Assembly (NCBI RefSeq): GCF_000189635.1
Contig: NW_002476180.1
Coordinates: 166,940 to 230,939, forward strand
DNA from: Tetrahymena thermophila SB210
Taxonomy: Eukaryota; Ciliophora; Oligohymenophorea; Hymenostomatida; Tetrahymenidae
Reading direction: 5' to 3'
Length of the DNA stretch: 64,000 bases
Shown here: positions 25,201 through 37,827 of the stretch, piece by piece
How positions within the stretch are numbered: position 1 is the first letter of the stretch
Layout: each line of letters starts with the position of its first letter
Made by a program: the position numbers and the translations under genes
Notes under the pieces: model-generated
What the model saw: the letters and a program-made list of their open reading frames with translations, nothing else
The model's database searches: none
Told to the model about the DNA's origin: nothing

Positions 25201-26871
25201 TGAAGTTTGTTATTATATTTAAGTCATATTTTAAAATGTTTTCATTAAATATCTCAGGGACTCTACATTTTATAGAGATATTTCTATAAAATCTTTAAGA
25301 TTCATTGTGTTGCTTAAAACTACTTTAGAAATTGGATATTTCAATTGGGTATCTTAATTACAGTGTTCATAAATATCTTCAAGTACATTGCAAAAAAATA
25401 ACTCATACTTATAAAACAAAGAGCTTTTTTCATAAATAGGTGCCAATACATCGCTGCAAAATAACTTTGGATACTCTAAATTTGCTAAAAAATCTAATAT
25501 GTACTACACATGCTCGGTATCTTTGTATTTTTCAATATATTAGCTTATCTCTTCAAATAATTCCTTAGCACCTTCGCCTTTTATTTTTAAAAACTCTAAA
25601 CTTTTATATTTATTCTTATATTTTTTCTTATCGTCGTAGTAAACTTTTGATTAAAAAATATAATTAAAAATTAGTTATCCTAATTTAATTCATTCTTTAA
25701 AATAATTATAAAGCCTTTTTAAGCTTAAAATAAAATGAAAAAAAAAAATATTTGTGTGCTTATTACTTTGAGTTAGGAGAGACATGCACTACATAATTGA
25801 GTGAAAAGGAGAATTAATAAATTCACTACTTAGAGATAACTTGATGTAGTGAATTAGACAACATATTAAATTTGTTTGCATTTTCTAAGAGCTTGACTCG
25901 TTTTTATTGGGCTTTAGTATTTCTTAAGTAATTTTTCTAATAATAGAGTAGGAAGAATGTTTTTAAATATATTCATTTTCAGTTATTTGGAGAAACAATT
26001 CAACTTTCTCATCATACAGTTTTTAGTTATCATGGACAGGATAATCAATATTCAAGCAATTAATGAAATAATCATGCAAATTTTGCTTCATAGTATCTAT
26101 GTTCTTATCATAATGACTTAAGAATGCTAATATTTGATTTCTATCTTCTAATTCGTAATCGTTAATGGGTATTGCTTTGTAAATTTAAAAGTAAACAGCT
26201 GGGTTGAATGAAAGAGCAAATAAATTGACTAAATATGAGCATTATAAATCTATAAAATCTTTTAGCTTCTCTTCAGACCATCTATTCTTTCCTGTTAGCA
26301 ATAACCATTGGTAGTGATTAAGTATATCTGCTATCTTTTTTTCGATTTCTGCACATTAAATTGTATTATCTTCCTATTCTTAGCATTTCTCTAATTACTT
26401 AACTAAGCTATTTATAATCTTATCATACAATTCGAACATGCTGATAAACTCTATTTTATCAATTGGTCTTTAGTTCTAATGATGAAAATTCTTTTTTGTT
26501 GTATTATACTTAAAGAAATTGATAGCATCTTCTTCGCTTTTTATGTTTTTAACTCTCTCTAAGTAGTCTTTCAATTTAGCTTCATCTTTCTTCATATAAT
26601 AAAGACATTTAAAATGTATTTTATTTAATTGAAAAAAATTTAGATATTTATATTTAAATTCATTTATAGAAATATTATTTATACATCATTTTACTTCTAT
26701 CTATCGATCTAAATATATCAAAAAATTAGAGAATCCATTTAAAATATATTTGAAAATAAACTCATTCTCATTAGAAAAGTTTAAAAAAGTAAAAATGTAT
26801 TTGTTTACATGCAAAAAATAATGCTTAGTGAAAACGAAATTTTGTAAATCCTAATCCTTTATCTTATTCAT
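16220..26871 (-). CDS. Giant HECT E3 ubiquitin ligase, HUWE1/Tom1-like
   Basis: Transfers ubiquitin from an E2 to its own cysteine and then to substrates. The multi-exon minus-strand gene encodes roughly 3,000 residues or more. The HECT domain (about 17600-16220) shows FEVKFRKEDGIDQSGLTREW, ISKELFDPRKGLF, FKFSGQIIAK, then LPVAHTCFNQLDLPQYE with the catalytic Cys, and it ends SFGIA at TGA 16222-16220. Upstream are long Asp/Glu-rich tracts (about 19450-20400 and 20560-20930), as in HUWE1 and yeast Tom1, then a helical N-terminal region. Introns resolved: 16323-16378, 24885-24958, 26590-26694; others exist (e.g. near 16610, 21960-22115, 25650-25770). The start at 26871 uses the 26590-26694 intron; without it the first ATG is 26595. 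N-terminal DUF908/DUF913 domains are expected from the family but I could not confirm them. Confidence 0.88.
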
Positions 26872-27258
26872 CTTTCCAATAAGCTAGTAGTCTATAACTA
26901 TATACTTCTTAAAAAATTAATAACTAACTTTTAATATAAATTAATTAATTAACTAGTTAGTATATTTTCCTGAATCGAAATTTTTAGTAGCTAATTAATT
27001 TACTAATCAAAAATAATCCTTTTTTAATTGCTATGCAAAAAAGTGCTCATAAACTCATTCATTTTAAGCAAAATGCTAAACACTGTTTAATAAATAAACG
27101 ATTATTTATTCCATACAATATATTTAATAATATGTATCTTTTTGGTAGAATAAAGAATGAATTTTAATGGGTAAAAAATTTAAGATTATGAATTGAAATG
27201 AATTGCTTTTACATAAATTATATATAGAACATACTTATTTTTAAATAAAGTGAATAGC
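26872..27258. other. Intergenic between HECT ligase and ALKBH6-like gene
   Basis: 387 bp of AT-rich DNA with no gene. It is the likely HECT ligase promoter and the 3' flank of the ALKBH6-like gene. Confidence 0.6.
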
Positions 27259-28245
<987 letters not shown>

Positions 28246-28704
28246 CTCTTAATTTTCTGTATTCAAAAATAATACATTCGATAAATAAAATAGAAAAACC
28301 AAGATATTTTTTGATAATTTTTCTCCTCACAAACAAAAATCATCTGATCATAAAAATTTTTTTTTTAATTGTTATTTTTAGAACCTGAAAATACAAATAG
28401 TGTATTTGCTTGATTGTTTTTTTTTTATTAATTCTCATAAAATGAAGCTAAAAAACACATAAAAAAAATAATATGGTCATTTATTTTAAGATATTCCTAT
28501 TTGTTCAATAATTTTTAAGGGATTTGTATTTGCTTCACCTAATTTTTGTTTAAATTGTTTCATAGTTTAATTTATTATTGGTATTGGGATTGTTTTAAAA
28601 ATTTTATGGTTGAAGATTTATTCTTTTTTTATATCCAAAAGGAACTATAAATCAAGAAATATTAAATTAAAATCAAAAATTAAATAAATAAAAAAATAAT
28701 AAAA
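28246..28704. promoter_or_regulatory. Divergent intergenic region, likely shared promoter
   Basis: 459 bp separate the starts of the leftward ALKBH6-like gene and the rightward pseudokinase/E2-like gene, so both promoters must lie here. Several long T and A runs are visible but no named element. Confidence 0.5.
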
Positions 28705-30123
28705 ATGTTAGGAAATTTAGATGAAATAGCGTAAAATAATCTAATTAAAGATTATGAACTTAAAGAAATAATTACAACCCTTACAGAAATTGGAATAAAG
28801 CCTTTGAAATTCTTGGGAATCTATAATGACTTTGTAGCTATTGAAACTAGAGAGGCAGAATAATGTTAGAATAGGTAGACATTAATAACCAACAATAAAA
28901 ACATTAGTGCTGATATGATTGATAAAATAGTAAAATCCTCTTGTCAAAGTTGTTATATTTCTTAATAAAGAACTTAAAAATATGAAATAATTCATATTCC
29001 TTCTGCAAAATATACTCTTAATGACTAAAATATTCATTACAAATTTAAAGACTTAGATAAAAAAAGCTTAATTGAAATATTTACAAGGATACTCTATGTT
29101 GTTATAAGTATGTAAAAGGATGATGATTATTATTTAGGAATTAATAAAGACTCTATCTTTTTTAAAAGAAATGGATAAGTATTTCTAAATTAATTTAATT
29201 TTAAGTCCATAGACAAAATTAAACATTTAATTTAAAACATGTTTGATGATGAATTCTTAATGTATTTACCACCTGAAATATTGCAAAATAGTCTGTATAA
29301 ATCTTCCTCTGATATTTACACCTTAGGATTATTTTTTTTAGAAATACTTGGACTCTAAATCGATAAGGAAGTTGCTCTTTAATTAAGTAATTCAAATTAC
29401 TAAATAACAAATTGTTTAAAGCATTAAGATTTAGTTAGCATTATAACCTAATATATGATATGCTAAGATTATTAAAAAAGATCATCATCAATAGATTTAT
29501 TTTGGCTTTTTAAATTTCAACTTGAGGAAAAGTTAAATATTTAAGAAATTTGTATGTTCATTCAATCTAATATTCAACTCAATAAAAATGTAATCAGTGA
29601 AATTCAAAATAGTTCCAAAAATATAAATCGTAGTAGAATAATCAGTGAATATAAAATTTTTGACAATCTGATTGATCTAGAATATTATTATTAAAATGGT
29701 TGTATAGTAACTTCATTAAAAGAATGTAATTTATAAATTTTAATTTTTGGAAATGAATTATCTGAATTCGAAAATAAATATATGACCATCAATATAGAAT
29801 TAGAGAGTGGCTACCCTTACAAATCTTCTCCGTTAATTCAATTTGAAAACGGTATTAATTCTATTTTATGTGGATAAAATAATCAAATTCTTTAAACTTT
29901 AAATATTGAGTGGTCACCTGCTACTACTATTAAAGCTTAAGTAATTACGGTTGCTAGTATTTTTAATAAATCAGCTAATGATATAATATCATTTTTTTAC
30001 TGTGAAGACAATCTAAATGAAATGAATAGTCAATTATTATCAGAGGAACTGAAAAAGTTGGGAGATGTAGATATTTTATACAATTAATATAAATCTTAAT
30101 TCTTATAGAAATATGCAAAATGA
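28705..30123 (+). CDS. Pseudokinase fused to inactive E2-like (UEV) domain
   Basis: Intronless, 472 residues, ATG 28705 to TGA 30121-30123. The N-terminal half has the outline of a protein kinase C-lobe. A catalytic-loop-like stretch (YLGINKDSIFFKRNGQVFL, ~141-159) has YLG where HRD should be and NQF where DFG should be. Then come an APE-like LPPEIL (P189, E191) and SSSDIYTLGLFFLEILG. No VAIK lysine is evident, so it is a predicted pseudokinase. The C-terminal ~120 residues match the ubiquitin-conjugating fold: NKYMTINIELESGYPYKSSP (Y370-P-Y-K for the usual YPFKPP), then IEWSPATTIKAQVITV (W403, for the E2 WSPALTI). The HPN motif and active-site Cys are replaced, as in UEV proteins. I know of no named family with this order. 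The E2 call is by motif only. Confidence 0.8.
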
Positions 30124-30684
30124 AATTATAAAAAATAGTATTTAATACTTATCTTTATATTTAATAGTAAGATTTGGCTATAAATGTTATTTTATTTTAT
30201 TCTATTTAAAAATTTTTTTAATTTATTGATAACTAATAGATAGTAAATAGATATTTGGGGATAGAAATTCAAGAAAAATTTTAATTAAAAATAAAAAAAA
30301 TATTAAATATTTAAAAAATAATATATTATTAAAATTCATTTTATTTTCCAACCCTAGCTAGAATTATATATTATTTTTGAAGTTTTTTAAAAATAAAAAA
30401 AAGAGTAATATTAGAAAAAAGATAATAAGTCTACTTATTTAGTGCTTTGTTATAAATGTTTGTTTTTGTTAATATTAATTACAAATACGTATTATTAGAA
30501 TCAGTTTTTATAATCTTTGTTAAACAAATAAAAGGAAGTGGAATCAGAATAGTTATTTTAATATTGTAATTTCCATCAATAATTTTTTAAGTTAATCAAA
30601 AAATTGAAAAAATAACTATCAATTATTTTATCAATTAATAAAAAGCATAATAAATAAGTAATTTTTTATAATTATTAAAGTTAA
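30124..30684. other. Intergenic, promoter region of channel gene
   Basis: 561 bp of AT-rich DNA between two plus-strand genes. Nothing recognised. Confidence 0.6.
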
Positions 30685-33600
30685 ATGTCTTTTTCTTTTT
30701 ACGATGAATAATATGGTGAGTCTACATAGAACAGAATTTAAAAATCTTAAAAAATTTAAGTAGGAAGATGTATTTAAAATTATGACAATAGTATTCTATA
30801 TGGAATCAGCTCTATTAATAAGGCAAATAAAGAGTATGACCACATTATTGATAACGATAAGGAAAAAGATGGTAATTTAATGAAAAAATAAGATGATTTG
30901 AGATTAGGAGAAAAAAAGAGATAATAATGGCTTTTAGATATTATACCTTCCAAAGTTTATTCATCGTCTAAATTAGAATTATCTAACATTCAGTATGAAA
31001 GTTGCTTAGATAAAAAGCTAGACTAAAGCTTAGATGAAAGTAGAATTATTGAATAAATACAAGAAGGTACTCCTGAAACTTTTACTAATACTTATACAGT
31101 TCAAGATTAAACTCATTTTATACAGAGACAATAAATGAATTAAAGCTTTTAAACAGAAAATTAAGACATTCTTAGTTTGAATTCTTAGTTTAGTGGAATG
31201 AGAAAACCTACCTTCAAGAATTCTGCTAAAATGTCATAGTTTTAAAATAATTAAACTTTAAAAAAAAAACAGAGCTATAGACAAAAATTTGGCAGTTAAA
31301 ATTAAGAAGAAGATAAAGACTAAGAAAGAAAGAGTGAGTTAAAGATTAGAAATAAAAGAACTTCTCACGAGGTGTGGCTCTAAGGGTTTTTTATTATTTT
31401 GATATTTGTAAATCGTTTTATATTTAAAAGCAAAAAGAAGTTAATCTTTTTTAAACCCTAGATGCTAAAACAAAACTAACTTCAAGCAATAAACGATATA
31501 GGTAAATAATTAATTATTGTTATTAAATAAATATAAAAAAATGATAAACTCAATAACTCACTCAAATAAAAAGTATATATAAATTAATAATTAATTAATT
31601 TTTATATCAAAAAGCTTCAAGTTATAAGAGTAAAAAAGAAGATTAAGCTAAATAAGAAAAAATATTTCCAAGGTCGAGGTGGATTTTTAGAAAAATGAGA
31701 ATTTAATACTTAATTTTTAGGAAAAAAATGAAAAAGTGTATCATACCTATAAATTAGTGTTTATAAAAGTTAAAGAGCTTCATAATAAAGTTACTTCATC
31801 CTATACCAGTGATTCTTCCATTCTATAAAATATCTTTAATTTGGGATTTAATCTCTATATTATTCATCTAAATAAATAGCTTTATTATTCCTTTTGAGAT
31901 AGCATTCCTCAATGGCGATACATTTGACGAAAATTTAAAGATAGTTAGCATGATTATTTTTTTTATCAATTTTTTTATGGTCTTAAATACAGCTTATTAT
32001 GAAAATGGAATTTTATAAAAGAATAGAATTAATATTCTGATCAACTTCACAAACAAGCATTTAATAATTGAGTTTTTAGCTTTCATATGTCTTTATTATA
32101 ATCCTTTTGGCATAGCTTTACTGAGAATTTTATTTTTGATCAAATTTTTTTAATTTTATGAAACTGTATAAAATCTTATAGAGTCTCTCTAATTATCAGA
32201 TAAATATTACTTTTTAATTCACTTGGTTACACTTCTTTTTGAGATTATTTTTCTTTGTCATATATTTGCTTGCACTTGGTATGGTATTGGTTAATTTTAG
32301 CTAAATTAGAATATGTTTCCTAATTGGATTGATTCGTATGGAATTAATAATCTAGTCATAGGTTCTAGATATGTCCAGTCAGTTTATTTTGCAATAGTGA
32401 CAGTAGGTACTATTGGATATGGAGACATAAATCCGAAAAGCGATATTGAAAAAATCTTTATATCAACTATGACCTTACTATCATGTGGTGTTTTTGCTTA
32501 TATAATAAGTAATATACAGGATGTTTACAGAGATTATAACAAAAAGAAAGAAAGGTTTTTGGTTAATTTAACTGAATTAAATAAATACATGTTTACTAGA
32601 GACGTAAATCCTAATTTACAACAGATGGCTAGAAAATATTTAGAGTATGTCCATAAATAAGATTTTAAAAGAGGAGAAGTGCCTAATTAAACTTTAAACT
32701 CTCTAAGTAAATTCTTAAGAGAAGAAATTTGTGAAGAGATATTCTCTAGATCCTTAGGAAACATACAAATATTTTAAAAATTCAGTCCTTAAATATAAAA
32801 AGCTCTAGCATCTAAAATGAAGGAGACAATTTATGGTAAATATATTTAACTAATTAAATTATTATTTAAGTTATTAAAGTAACATTAAAATATTAATTTT
32901 TTTCATCAATTTTGATATATGTAAATACTTCATTTTTTTAATTGGGAAAAATTAATTTTCTATCAAATTTAAATTGAAAATAACCCTGCTACTATTAAAA
33001 TAAATTTTTTTTACAATTCAAATTTAACAAAAATATTTTTTAGATTTAAAAAAATTTTTAATAATTTTTAGTAAAGAAAATATTTTGTAAATTAATGTTA
33101 GTATTTTATAATAATAAAAGTCATATTATTAATTTAATTTTTTTTATAGGGCCTGATGAAATGATTTTAAAGAAAGGATAATTTTCTACTCCTGCTTTAT
33201 ACTATATTTTTAAAGGCAAAGTGGAAGTCACTATTGAGCAAGGGAATAAAATATGTTAAGATTTTAATAATTTAACTTAATAGTAGTCATTCTTTTAGTT
33301 AAATGAAAAAAGTACGTTTGGATAAGCTGAATTCTTTTCGTAATCTCATGAAACTTCTCTGAATGTGAAAAGTTTAAACATAACCACTGTACATATTTTA
33401 TACCTAAATGATTTTCAAGAAACAATTAAGCATTATGTTAATGATAAAGAAATATATTAAGAATTAAAAGATAAGTTAAATAATTATCAAGACTATTCAA
33501 GTAGTGGAATTTTTTGCTATTCTTGTAAAAGTAGTGACCATGTAATTAGTGATTGTCCTATTTTCTTTTATAAACCAAATAAGTAGAGAGTGGTAAATTA

Positions 33601-34561
33601 ATATCTCAAAGTTTACGACCAAGCAAAGAAGTAGATTGAAAGGTCTTGTTAAAGATTTAGTTTAAATGCATTAGCCTTTTAATATGATATAGAAGAAGAT
33701 TGCAAATATTTTAGAGAAATTAACTTCAATCAACATGAAAGTGATATAGCTGATTCTGTAAATTAAAGTTAAGACACATAAAATTAAATCCAATACAATT
33801 ATAGTAATTCATAAAGACTGATTTACAATTAATAGAAATCTGATATTGATAAAAACTAAAAAGTAACTTTTTTTGAAGTAGATCAGCATGACAAGCATAA
33901 TGATATAAATTCAGAAAAACAAAAAGAAATAAATAAGGCAAGATCTGAATTAGATTGGAATAATTATCATCAAAATCAAAATGCAGACAATGTTTATTGT
34001 AGTAGTAACTATAATTTAGATGCTCCAAAAATTGTAATTGAAACTATTTAAAATAGCTAAATTTTACCTTAGATACAATAAAACCAACAGCTCAATGAGA
34101 GTTAAATTTAATAGCCACAATAATCATAATAGAATTAGTAGTCATCATAGATGTACTTATAAGTAAGAAGTTAAAGAGAGGAATTCATAAAAAGAGTATC
34201 ACTGAGAAATACAAGATGTAAGAATAATTTAGCTATCGAAAAAAAAATAGATGAAAAATAGATTGATGGCAAAAAATTAAGCATCATTCACTTGAAAGAA
34301 GGATTATAATTAACTAATAATTCTAAAAACTCTTTAGCAATTGACATGATTAAAAAAGTTTTAGATCAGATGCAAAAAATAAACTCCAAAAAAGCCTTAA
34401 AATTACAAGGATGTGAAATTGATGATTTTATTGCAGAGTCAGTGAAGAATTTTAAATTTTATATGACGCACAATAACATTGTTTAAGTTATTTAATCTTA
34501 CAACAAGTACTATAGTTTAAAGAGCAAAAAAAAAAGAAGGATCACTATATATTAATAATGA
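30685..34561 (+). CDS. Cyclic-nucleotide-binding K+ channel (KCNH/CNG-like)
   Basis: Membrane potassium channel subunit of 1149 residues from three exons (30685-31501, 31615-32835, 33150-34561), all phase-consistent. It has a ~270-residue polar cytoplasmic N-tail, six membrane segments, and a pore with filter TIGYGD at about 538-543 (VTVGTIGYGDINP), typical of K+ selectivity. A C-linker follows (FLVNLTELNKYMFTRDVNP), then a cyclic-nucleotide-binding fold from about residue 680 (LKKGQFSTPALYYIFKGKVE, STFGQAEFFS). S4 is poor in charge (IALLRILFLIKFFQ, one R and one K), so voltage sensing is probably weak. After the binding domain is a CCHC knuckle (CYSCKSSDHVISDC, C802-C815), then a long Q/N-rich tail. 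Ciliates have large families of such channels. It fits membrane excitability or ciliary control, by family only. Confidence 0.92.
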
Positions 34562-34954
34562 TTAACTAATTAAGATTTAATTTTAAACAATTTTTAACTA
34601 AATATGTAAATTATTTATAAAACATATTTACATTCAGTCTATTTTTAATAGTATTTTACTAATATTTTCTAAATATGATTTCATTTACCATTGATTTATA
34701 TTTTATATCAAGTTATTTCTAAGATCTAATTCTGTACCATTAAAATTAATGTGAAAAAATTTTTATTTTTTATTTCATTATCAAAAGAAAAAATAATATT
34801 CAGAAACAAACGTATTCCATTTTTAATTTATTTTTTATACATTATAAAATGTACTAGTATGCTTTGTAATTTATACAAGAAATTATTATAATTATGTGAG
34901 AACAAACGACATTGCTTTAACTTTAAAATATATTTACTAATAAATAATTGATTT
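34562..34954. other. Convergent intergenic spacer
   Basis: 393 bp between the 3' ends of the channel gene and the pseudokinase-TPR gene. Only 3' flanks are expected, and nothing is seen. Confidence 0.6.
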
Positions 34955-36736
34955 TCAAATTTTTTGTTCTATTTTTTGCAATTCCCTCTCAATTTTTAAT
35001 GCCTCTTACTCTCTATTTTACTTTCTATATACCCTGCACAATTTTTTATAACAGCTAGATAACATATTACTTTTATCTCCAAATAAAAATTTGTTCATTT
35101 TTAAGCAATCTTCATAATATAATACACTCATTTGTATGTCTCCTTAGTTTTCATAAGCAACTCCTAAATTTTCAAAGCAAGCAGATATATCTGGATGCTC
35201 TTAGAAATTATATATTTTTTGAAATACTTCTATTGATTTTTAATAGTAATTTATTGATTCTTCAAACTGTTTAAGACCAGATTTCATACAAGCAATTGTA
35301 CATAAACAATCACCTATTTCTTTAACAAAATAATCCTTATATATTTTTTCATAAATTTCTTTTGCCTTTATAGCTAGCTTTAATCCCTTTTTTTCTTTTC
35401 CAAAAGCTTTATAACACCATGATAGTTCTAATAAGGATTTTGCATAAACATCACTTTGTGATTTATTAATTTTTTTGGCTAACTTTAAAGCTTTTTTACC
35501 ATAAACTAAAGAAGTTTTATACTCTTTTAATTATTTATAGTTATAACAAATTTGTTAATACTAAAATATAATATCTTTCTAACTTGAAGATTTAATTTAG
35601 TTGTATAATATAAGAGATTATTACCTATACTAATTTGATTTTTCGTACATTCCCATCTCTGTTAATTTTGATGCAGTACATGATAATACTTCTGCCTTTA
35701 ATTTAACAGGAATATTCTTTATTTTTTCATATATAAAGCTTAATGTTTTTAAATATTATAGTTAAATGTTCAATAAAAATGGTGGATTTTTACCATTATC
35801 AAATGTTTCATAATTATCTACTTCATAAATTATGGGTATAAATCTTTATAAATTTGATTATGTAAAAGGAAGCCAAGGTAAAATTTTATTTATAATATCA
35901 TATGATTAAAAGTCATCATTAACATCAGATGTTAAAAATTTATTTTTTATTATTTATTAAATATTCTGATATTGAATTTCATTTATATTTTATTTATAAA
36001 TATTGGTTTGAATTTATTTAATATCATTATTGTTATTTAAATTACAGCCTATTATTTCTAAGAATAGCCTTCCTGCACACTAAATATCTTTTTGATAAAA
36101 TAGATAATTTTAGTGATTATTTTTATTATCAAGTTACTTCTACTAATCTTTTATTTCATAAATATAGCCTTCAGCTTAAAATAAATCAGACTAGTGAGAT
36201 GGTATTTTAAAACAGTGCTTAAAGTTACTTAGCTTGTATGTTCCGTTTGACGAGATAATTATATTTTTAGAATTTATGTGTTGATGGGAAATTTTATTGT
36301 AGTGAATCATACAAATAGCATGGGAAATTTATAAAATAATTTCAGTCATAACTTCTGCAGTATGTAATTTATTTTTATTTTTAAGTTCTTACATTTCATC
36401 AAATAGGTTTTTTTAAGGATATTCTTGAACAATTATGCAAATAAAACAATCTTTTATTACAATCATATCGAAAACTAATATTATATTTTTATATGATTTT
36501 AATTATTGCATTATTACATATTCCTTTTGTAATTTATCATACTCTTCCTAGCTATTCTATGAAATCCTTAAAATGACGCGTTATTAATGTTTTAAAGAAT
36601 ATGCTGTGAGGTGTTATTCTTAATCAATAAAATCTATAAATTATAATTTTTAGTAACCCTATTTTTCTAATTCTTATTCAGTTGTCTTTAAAATATTTTC
36701 TTCTAATTTTACAAATTTTTTCCAATCTTCGCTCAT
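34955..36736 (-). CDS. Pseudokinase with C-terminal TPR repeats
   Basis: 579 residues in two exons (36736-35625 and 35582-34955) around a 42-bp intron. The kinase-like half begins MSEDWKKFVKLEEN. It shows a degenerate VAIK (RVILRIS, Arg for Lys), a helix-C Glu (QKEYVIM), a hinge-like IIVQEY, a catalytic loop ISHQHINSKNIII without the HRD Asp, and LSNFKH in place of DFG. It should therefore not phosphorylate. The C-terminal ~230 residues contain tetratricopeptide-type helical pairs, for example KSLLELSWCYKAFGKEKKGLKLA and ACFENLGVAYENQGD. They end in a charged helix IERELQKIEQKI. The likely role is a scaffold; partners are unknown. Splice sites were chosen by frame. Confidence 0.82.
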
Positions 36737-37827
36737 TTATAAATTAGGTATTAATTTTTACTAATTTTATCTGTTTATTTATAAAACATCAACTTTTTAA
36801 TATCTTCAATTTTTGTGTGTTGTTTAAATTCTTTTATAATTTTATCATATAAGTACCTTAAAACTAGACTTAACTATTTAAGTTAAAGTATTTTGATTTA
36901 TCTTAAAACAATATATGAATAAATTAAATTCCTTCATATATCTATTATACTACTAATTTTGATAAAATAATAATTTAAGACAATTAATTATACTGTTTTT
37001 AAATAAAAAAAAAATCAAAAAAATTTTTTTTTTTTTTGAATTAATTAGAATAAAATTAATTTTTTGATAAATATCAATACTCTAAATAAATAATATTCAT
37101 CATTTTTTAATAAAAATAAAATAAATCAATAGAAATTATTTTGAAAAAAATAATTGTCAAAGAATTATTTTATATTTTTAAAAATTAATATAAATTTTAA
37201 GTTTTAAAAATAAAATAAATTAATATAAAAATTAGAATATTAATAAATAAAATAACATATTTGTTTTTTTATTTAAATTAGAAGAATAAAAATTATGGTG
37301 AAATAAATAAATTTTTTCTTAATTGCCAAGTTATGTGTTAATTTTTTATTTTTGTAGGGTATTAGAGATAATTAATTAAAAATGAAATGATTATTCAATA
37401 ATTTAAAAATAATTTTTTAATTTCATATGAGATATTTACTATAAAAGGTATTAAATATTATTTAGGACATGTTAAAATAAATTTAATAGGCTTTTAAGAT
37501 ACTTACAAAAGCTTATATATTTTAAATATATCTTTAAATCTTAAAATCTATATACAAATCAAGTAGAGTAAAAAGATGTATAGATAGATAATTTATTTTG
37601 TTTATTATCACTCACTCATCAATAGTATCAGAATATAAAAGAGAAGTTTTTAAATTTACAAATTTTTTGAAAAATTAAATTACTTTCAAAAATAAAAATA
37701 AATATTATTGCAATTTGATTATCAATAGGAATATCATTTCTACCCTAAACAATTAAAGCAAATAAATAATTGAAAGCAAGCAAATTTTAGGTACAGAATT
37801 ATAACAAACAGATTTTAAGATAATAAG
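36737..37827. promoter_or_regulatory. Divergent intergenic region (pseudokinase-TPR / APC1)
   Basis: 1.09 kb between two divergent starts, so it must hold both promoters. Long A and T runs occur, including a T13 tract with its flanking A-run near 37007-37040. No gene or named element was seen. Confidence 0.5.

Noticed and set aside
26686-26688. TGA as premature stop or selenocysteine in the HECT ligase
   Set aside because: A GT...AG intron removes it in phase; no selenocysteine element was seen. Kept as a finding because it is untested.
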